Part shown: in pieces, positions 59,472 through 64,000 of the stretch
How positions within the stretch are numbered: the first letter of the stretch is position 1
Layout: each line of letters starts with the position of its first letter
DNA from: Streptomyces armeniacus
GTDB taxonomy: Bacteria > Actinomycetota > Actinomycetes > Streptomycetales > Streptomycetaceae
Assembly (NCBI RefSeq): GCF_003355155.1
Contig: NZ_CP031320.1
Coordinates: forward strand, 6,933,861-6,997,860
Reading direction: 5' to 3'
Length of the DNA stretch: 64,000 nucleotides
Program-made: the position numbers and the translations under genes
The notes under the pieces: generated by a model
Database searches by the model: none
Seen by the model: only the letters and a program-made list of their open reading frames with translations
What the model was told of the DNA's origin: nothing

Positions 59472-61799
59472 TCATTCGCCGAGTCTGGCCAGAACCGGCG
59501 GTGTGCGCTCCCCGCGCACGGTCGTGAGGGAGACCACGGCGTGCCCCGGGGGCAGCTCGTTGGCCAGGTCGGACGCCGACCAGCGCTCCCGCTGCACATG
59601 CCGTACGGTCACCGACTCGGCCGTCACGTGCTTGCCGGTCGCGAGCCGGCGTACGCCGTGTACGAGACGGGTGAACGGCTCGTCCGAGACAAGCTGGCGG
59701 TTGGTCACATCGCGGGTCTGCACCCACTCCGTGCCCCACGCCTCGGCGAAGTGCTCCGCGTCCCACGGCGTCACACCCGCACACACCATGCGGCAGCCGA
59801 CGGCCCCGAGCAGCGGTCCGCGCAGCGCCGCCGGCACCTCGTCCAGCGCCCGCAGCGTGAGCAGGACGCCCGCGTGACCGGAACGCAGCCGCTGGAGGCT
59901 GCGCAGCGACTGCGGAGTGACCGCCTGGGCCGCGTCGTCGAGCACGAGACAGGCGAAGAGGGACTGGTCGGCACGGGCGACGGCGCACTCCGCGAACTGC
60001 GCGAGCAGCAGCCGTACGAAGATCCGCGACGCCTCGGCGTGACCCCGTTCCGGAAGGTCGACGCGGACGCGCAGGGGGTGTTCGAGCGCACGCAGCGAGA
60101 AGGGGCGGTGTGGCGCCTTCTGCGCACCCTTCGCCTGCTGGGTGCCTTGGCTGCCCGGGCCGCCTGGGGCGCTCTTGGCGCTCGCGGGTGCGAAGAAGTC
60201 CGCGAAGGCGGGCCGGTCGAGCAGCGCGATCCGGTCGGCGAGCAGCGCGCTGGCGTCGCCGGGGCGGCCCGCCTGCCGTTCGTACGCGTCGAGTTCACGC
60301 ACCTGCGCGCGGCGGCCCGCGCCCTCCAGCGCCGTACGGAGCGCGCCCAGCGCGGACTGCGCGCCGTCCAGCAGCTCGCGCAGCTCCGGCACCGTGGGGA
60401 ACCGCCCGTGCACCGCCTGGAACGGCCCGATGAGCTGCGCCAGCGCGGTCGCCGCCCGCCTGCTGTCACCGCCGGGAAGGGTCTCGGTGAGGTCACCGAC
60501 CAGCGCCTCGGCGAGCATGCCCGCCGCCTCGTCGGGGTCGTCGGTGCCGCCGTACAGGTCGAGGTCGTAGACGGAGTCCGGGCTGCCGAGCCGTACGACC
60601 GCGTCGAACGCGTCGTCGGGCGCCAGCCGCGCGCCGGACGCGGTCACGGCGACCACCGCGGCCTGCCGGGCGAGCGCCTGCAGACACAGCGACTCGACGA
60701 CGGGGCGCACCAGGCGGCTGGTCTTGCCCGACCCCGGCGGCCCGACAGCCAGCGCCGACGTGCCGAGCAGGGACGGTTCGAGGGCGAGCCCGGCGCCGCG
60801 GTACTCCTGCGGATTCCGGGCGTGGTCGGCGGCCGTGCCGATGCGCACCTGCCGCAGCCACAGGTCGTGCCGCGCGGCCCGGGTCGGCAGATCGCGGTCG
60901 CCGGACGGGTGGACGCAGGCGGCGGAGCCGTCCCGCAGCACGCCCTGCACGAAGTCCGGCAGCCGGTCCGTACGGCCGCGCGCGGACTGCCACACACGCT
61001 CGATACGGGCGTGGTCCACGTCGCCCATGAGCCCGCCGCGGACCTCGCCGGCGAGCCGCTCGGCGGCCTCCGGGGCGCCGGCGGCGCGCAGTTCGGGCCA
61101 TTCTGCGGGGTCCGCCTCGGGCGGCGGGGGCGTACGGGGCGCGGCGGCGGGCGTACGGCGGCGCTCGGCGGCGCGCCGGCGCCTGACGCGGGCGACGATG
61201 CGGCGCCACACCTCGTCCCAGTGGCCGACGCGGCCGAAGACCGCCGCGAGTACGGCGAGGACGAGGCCGTAGTAGATGTTGCTCGCCCACGAGTAGAGCG
61301 CTGTGCTGTCGTTGCCCGTGCGCCACGATTCCGGGGTGAGCGAGAGCAGCGGCCACAGCCAGTAGCTGCCGAGGTAGCCGTTCCAGAGCAGTGACCAGAC
61401 CAGCCAGCCCATCAGGAACGACACCAGCGCGCCGCTGATCAGCTGGCGGGCCGGAGTGCGTTCCGGGTCCTCGGGCGGCAGGGGCTCGTAGCCGCACCGC
61501 CAGATGCCCGGCTCGGCCTCCGGGCGCGGCATCCGCAGCCAGTCGGCCAACGGCGGTCCGGCGGCGGGTGCTTGGGCAGGCAGGGGCGGCGGGGCACCGG
61601 GCGGGCCCTCTGGCGGCGGAACGGCGGGCGGTACGGCCGGTGGTCCGCCCGCCTGCGGCGGTGCCGCCGGTGGCCCGCCGTTCTGGTGCGGCACCCCGGC
61701 AGGGCCCTGGCCCTGTCCCGGTGGCCGGCCGTAGTCCGCGGCCCCGGAGCCGTACCCCTCGCCCGTCTCGTGTCCACGACGGGAAGAGCCCATGTCCAT
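59472..61799 (-). CDS. Membrane-anchored ATP/GTP-binding protein (TraG/VirD4-like ATPase fold)
   Basis: A 775-residue protein. The first about 100 residues are Pro/Gly-rich; two membrane helices follow (QLISGALVSFLMGWLVWSLLWNGYLGSYWLWPLL about 118-151, and NIYYGLVLAVLAAVFG). Cytoplasmic P-loop domain: Walker A VGPPGSGKTSRLVRP (about 350), Walker B FACLVLDDAAQAV, and LLTLRALDEVPAALRGPL. The layout resembles TraG/VirD4-type coupling ATPases, but no conjugation genes are near, so a chromosomal role is likely and unknown. It ends 81 bp from the PucR start on the same strand. Confidence 0.85.
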   Translation of the reverse strand: MDMGSSRRGHETGEGYGSGAADYGRPPGQGQGPAGVPHQNGGPPAAPPQAGGPPAVPPAVPPPEGPPGAPPPLPAQAPAAGPPLADWLRMPRPEAEPGIWRCGYEPLPPEDPERTPARQLISGALVSFLMGWLVWSLLWNGYLGSYWLWPLLSLTPESWRTGNDSTALYSWASNIYYGLVLAVLAAVFGRVGHWDEVWRRIVARVRRRRAAERRRTPAAAPRTPPPPEADPAEWPELRAAGAPEAAERLAGEVRGGLMGDVDHARIERVWQSARGRTDRLPDFVQGVLRDGSAACVHPSGDRDLPTRAARHDLWLRQVRIGTAADHARNPQEYRGAGLALEPSLLGTSALAVGPPGSGKTSRLVRPVVESLCLQALARQAAVVAVTASGARLAPDDAFDAVVRLGSPDSVYDLDLYGGTDDPDEAAGMLAEALVGDLTETLPGGDSRRAATALAQLIGPFQAVHGRFPTVPELRELLDGAQSALGALRTALEGAGRRAQVRELDAYERQAGRPGDASALLADRIALLDRPAFADFFAPASAKSAPGGPGSQGTQQAKGAQKAPHRPFSLRALEHPLRVRVDLPERGHAEASRIFVRLLLAQFAECAVARADQSLFACLVLDDAAQAVTPQSLRSLQRLRSGHAGVLLTLRALDEVPAALRGPLLGAVGCRMVCAGVTPWDAEHFAEAWGTEWVQTRDVTNRQLVSDEPFTRLVHGVRRLATGKHVTAESVTVRHVQRERWSASDLANELPPGHAVVSLTTVRGERTPPVLARLGE

Positions 61800-62203
61800 C
61801 GAGTGCCTCTACCCCTGATCAGCCCGCGAGTGTCACTGCCTGCTCACCCAATCTAGCCGTCAGCCGGGCCAGTTGTGCCGCACCGGGAGCGTACGCAACG
61901 AGGACCGGCCACCGTGCGGCCCCCGCCGCCCACCGTGCGCGGTTCTGCACAGCGGGTTCCGGCAGCCGCGTTTCGCATGTCCGCCGTAGGTCCGCCGTAG
62001 GTCCGCCGCACGTCCGCCGCACGTCCGCCGTAGGTCCGCCGTAGGTCCGCCGCACGTCCGCCGTAGGTCCGCCGCACGTCCGCCCTATGTCCGCCGCGGC
62101 CAACACGACACGGCCACTGCTCCGTGACGGTGCATGTCTAGCCCCCTCTCGTGCCCCTAGCCTGCGAAGAACGAGCACACCACTTCCTCCTGAGGAGACC
62201 GCT
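61800..62203. other. 404-bp intergenic region upstream of gabT
   Basis: A gap between the divergent ATPase and gabT genes. It contains an 11-bp tandem repeat array (below) and must hold both promoters. In-frame extensions of gabT into the region exist but consist of translated repeat and have no ribosome site. Confidence 0.6.
61979..62099. repeat. Tandem repeat, 11 units of 11 bp
   Basis: Eleven consecutive copies of GTCCGCC plus four variable bases (GTAG, GTAG, GCAC, GCAC, GTAG, GTAG, GCAC, GTAG, GCAC, CTAT, GCGG). The first seven bases never change; the last four are mainly GTAG or GCAC. The 11-bp period is close to one DNA turn, so the invariant heptamer faces one side of the helix. It lies about 105 bp ahead of the gabT start. 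Confidence 0.85.
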
Positions 62204-63562
62204 ATGACCACGATGACCGATCTGCCCGCCGGCTCGGACCTCCCCCAGGAGCGCCGCGTTGTCACCGCCATCCCCGGTCCCGTGTCGCAGGAGCTGATGG
62301 CCCGCAAGCAGGCGGCCGTGGCGGACGGCGTCGGCACCGTGATGCCGGTCTTCGCGCGGCGCGCGGGCGGCGGGGTCCTCGAGGACGTGGACGGCAACTC
62401 GTTCATCGACTTCGGCTCAGGCATCGCCGTCACCTCGGTCGGCAACAGCGCGGAGGCCGTCGTACGGCGCGCGACCGCCCAGCTCCAGGCGTTCACGCAC
62501 ACGTGTGTGATGGTGACGCCGTACGAGCCGTACGTGGAGGTCTGCGAGCGGCTGGCCGAACTCACCCCCGGTGACCACGCCAAGAAGTCCGCCCTCTTCA
62601 ACTCCGGTGCGGAGGCCGTCGAGAACGCCGTCAAGATCGCGCGTACGCACACCAAGCGGCAGGCCGTCGTGGTCTTCGATCACGGCTACCACGGCCGTAC
62701 GAACCTGACGATGGCGCTCACCTCGAAGAGCATGCCGTACAAGCACGGGTTCGGGCCGTTCGCGCCAGAGGTGTACCGCGTGCCGGTCGCCTACCCGTAC
62801 CGCTGGCTCACCGGCCCCGAGAACTGCGCCGAGGAGGCCGCGGCGCAGGCCATCGACCAGATCAGCAAGCAGGTCGGGGCCGCGAACGTGGCGGCGATCA
62901 TCATCGAACCCGTGCTGGGCGAGGGCGGTTTCATCGAGCCCGCGAAGGGATTCCTGCCGCGGATCGCGGAGTTCGCGAAGGAGAACGGGATCGTCTTCGT
63001 CGCGGACGAGATCCAGTCCGGTTTCTGCCGTACGGGCCAGTGGTTCGCGTGCGAGGACGAGGGCATCGTCCCGGACCTGATCACCACCGCGAAGGGCATC
63101 GCGGGCGGGCTGCCGCTGGCCGCCGTCACGGGCCGCGCGGAGATCATGGACTCGGCGCACTCGGGCGGCCTGGGCGGCACGTACGGCGGCAACCCGGTGG
63201 CGTGCGCCGCCGCGCTCGGCTCCATCGAGACGATGCTGGAACTGGACCTTCCGTCCCGTGCGAAGCAGATCGAGGAGGTCATGAAGCCGCGGCTGCAGAA
63301 GCTCGCCCAGCAGCACGGCGTCATCGGCGACGTGCGCGGGCGCGGCGCGATGCTCGCCATCGAGCTGGTGAAGCCGGGTACGAAGGACCCGAACCCGGAG
63401 GCGACCGCCGCGCTGGCCAAGTCCTGCCACCAGCAGGGTCTGCTCGTGCTCACCACCGGCACGTACGGCAACGTGATGCGCTTCCTGCCGCCGCTCGTCA
63501 TCGGTGAGGACCTGCTCAACGAGGGTCTGGACATCCTCGAGAGCGCCCTCACCGCGCTCTGA
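62204..63562 (+). CDS. gabT: 4-aminobutyrate aminotransferase
   Basis: A 452-residue class III PLP-dependent aminotransferase transferring the amino group of GABA to 2-oxoglutarate, yielding succinate semialdehyde. Motifs: FNSGAEAVENAVKIAR (about 125-140), FDHGYHGRTNLTMALTSK, VFVADEIQSGFCRTGQWFACE (PLP Asp) and the Schiff-base Lys in DLITTAKGIAGGLPLAAVTGR; GGTYGGNPVACAAAL follows. The ATG at 62,204 has a TGAGGAGA site and is preferred to longer frames upstream. The aldehyde product would be handled by an aldehyde dehydrogenase such as the one at 53,971. Confidence 0.95.
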   Translation: MTTMTDLPAGSDLPQERRVVTAIPGPVSQELMARKQAAVADGVGTVMPVFARRAGGGVLEDVDGNSFIDFGSGIAVTSVGNSAEAVVRRATAQLQAFTHTCVMVTPYEPYVEVCERLAELTPGDHAKKSALFNSGAEAVENAVKIARTHTKRQAVVVFDHGYHGRTNLTMALTSKSMPYKHGFGPFAPEVYRVPVAYPYRWLTGPENCAEEAAAQAIDQISKQVGAANVAAIIIEPVLGEGGFIEPAKGFLPRIAEFAKENGIVFVADEIQSGFCRTGQWFACEDEGIVPDLITTAKGIAGGLPLAAVTGRAEIMDSAHSGGLGGTYGGNPVACAAALGSIETMLELDLPSRAKQIEEVMKPRLQKLAQQHGVIGDVRGRGAMLAIELVKPGTKDPNPEATAALAKSCHQQGLLVLTTGTYGNVMRFLPPLVIGEDLLNEGLDILESALTAL

Positions 63563-63577
63563 CCCTCGGCGCCGGTC

Positions 63578-63610
63578 CCCCCGGCGGTGGGCGGCGCCCA
63601 CCGCCGGGGG
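63578..63610. terminator. Hairpin between gabT and the convergent repair gene
   Basis: A perfect 15-bp stem (CCCCCGGCGGTGGGC / GCCCACCGCCGGGGG) with a 3-base loop, 15 bp after the gabT stop. Confidence 0.8.
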
Positions 63611-63647
63611 ATTCCGCTTTCAGGGGCCCCGGCTTCAGGGCCGGCCT

Positions 63648-64000
63648 TCAGGAGCGGTCGAGCGACATCAGCGCCGCTCGCGTCTCCGGGTCCAGCTTCT
63701 CGACGGCGTACCGGAACGTGTCCCGCCGCAGCTCGCCACGCCACGTACGCAGAAAGTCCGCCACCTCCTCCGGGTGAACGGCCCCGGCGGCCTTGAGCAG
63801 CCAGCCGCAGCTTTTCTGTACGTACGGGTCGTCGTCGTGCATGAGCCGGACGCAGTTGCCGAAGACGTGGGGCAGCGGGAGTTCGTACGTGGACTTCCCC
63901 ACGGTGCGCCGTACGAACTTCACCACCGCCACGTTCGCGGCACGCCTCGCCCACCCGGAAGGGGACTCGGTCCACTGCCGCGTGTGCGGGAGCAGATCCA
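63648..64000 (-). CDS. DNA alkylation repair protein (AlkD-like), 5' end outside window
   Basis: The C-terminal about 117 residues of a HEAT-like-repeat DNA alkylation repair enzyme: WARRAANVAVVKFVRRT (upstream part read at the window edge), CVRLMHDDDPYVQKSCGWLLKAAGAVHPEEVADFLRTWRGELRRDTFRYAVEKLDPETRAALMSLD. The repeats DPYVQKSCGWLLK and TFRYAVEKL are typical of AlkD-family glycosylases, which remove alkylated bases. The catalytic region is beyond the window. An internal start is not required, since the frame is open to position 64,000. Confidence 0.85.
   Translation of the reverse strand, partial: DLLPHTRQWTESPSGWARRAANVAVVKFVRRTVGKSTYELPLPHVFGNCVRLMHDDDPYVQKSCGWLLKAAGAVHPEEVADFLRTWRGELRRDTFRYAVEKLDPETRAALMSLDRS

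Noticed and set aside
59472..61799. Conjugation coupling protein of an integrative element
   Set aside because: Only the ATPase fold and membrane anchor resemble TraG/VirD4. There is no relaxase, integrase, att site or other transfer gene nearby.
61979..62099. CRISPR array
   Set aside because: The repeat unit is 11 bp with a 4-base variable part, no spacers of CRISPR length and no cas genes.

Overview
The window is high-GC actinomycete DNA and looks like Streptomyces or a close relative. GC-rich wobble positions, GTG/TTG starts, the mtrA-mtrB-lpqB block, an Rv3235-type gene beside secA, modular type I polyketide synthases (PKS) and a gene with rare TTA leucine codons all point that way. It also looks like a draft scaffold. 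At least two joins are not natural, and gene neighbourhoods across them should not be trusted.

Region 1 (1-13,83x, minus strand): part of one very long modular PKS reading frame, open at both ends. From N to C it encodes the end of an AT, KR-ACP, then KS-AT-KR-ACP, KS-AT-DH-ACP and KS-AT-(KR, cut by the window edge). It breaks off directly against the 23S-5S spacer and a 5S rRNA (13,866-13,984, plus strand), with no 23S present.

Region 2 (13,866-33,507): conserved chromosomal core. It holds 5S rRNA, a four-gene envelope operon plus MoxR/DUF58, mtnA, mtrA-mtrB-lpqB, a ComF-like gene, hpf, a NarL-type regulator, a YcaQ-like gene, a GNAT gene, secA and a 5'-truncated Rv3235-like gene.

Positions 33,508-33,645 are not genomic. 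Two error-containing Illumina Nextera i5 adapters lie back to back, so two contig ends were fused here.

Region 3 (33,646-52,729): a biosynthetic gene cluster. A minus-strand operon runs desaturase, fatty acyl-AMP ligase (FAAL), KAS III-like protein, secreted DUF5995 protein, then a PKS that starts with a bare ACP and is cut inside its KS. Divergent to it is a tightly coupled plus-strand operon: ACP, cyclopropane-fatty-acid-synthase-like methyltransferase, FAD oxidoreductase, thioester-reductase-like protein, SDR. A phosphopantetheinyl transferase, a LuxR-type regulator, a TTA-containing KAS III, an atypical NarL-type regulator, an MFS exporter with its TetR repressor, and a 5'-incomplete KR-ACP protein follow. 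The layout suggests a fatty acid that is activated, desaturated and C-methylated or cyclopropanated on an ACP, then used as PKS starter. FAAL + membrane desaturase + ACP is also the composition of the JamABC-type cassette for terminal alkynes. The PKS of region 1 may be the continuation of the PKS at 35,155, with region 2 wrongly placed between them.

Region 4 (52,823-64,000): ordinary metabolism. It holds a DUF4239 membrane protein, an aldehyde dehydrogenase, a secreted zinc carboxypeptidase, a small membrane protein, a PucR regulator, a membrane ATPase, gabT (GABA aminotransferase) and a partial DNA-alkylation-repair gene. PucR, gabT and the aldehyde dehydrogenase plausibly form a GABA/polyamine catabolic group. 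An 11 x 11-bp tandem repeat lies upstream of gabT.
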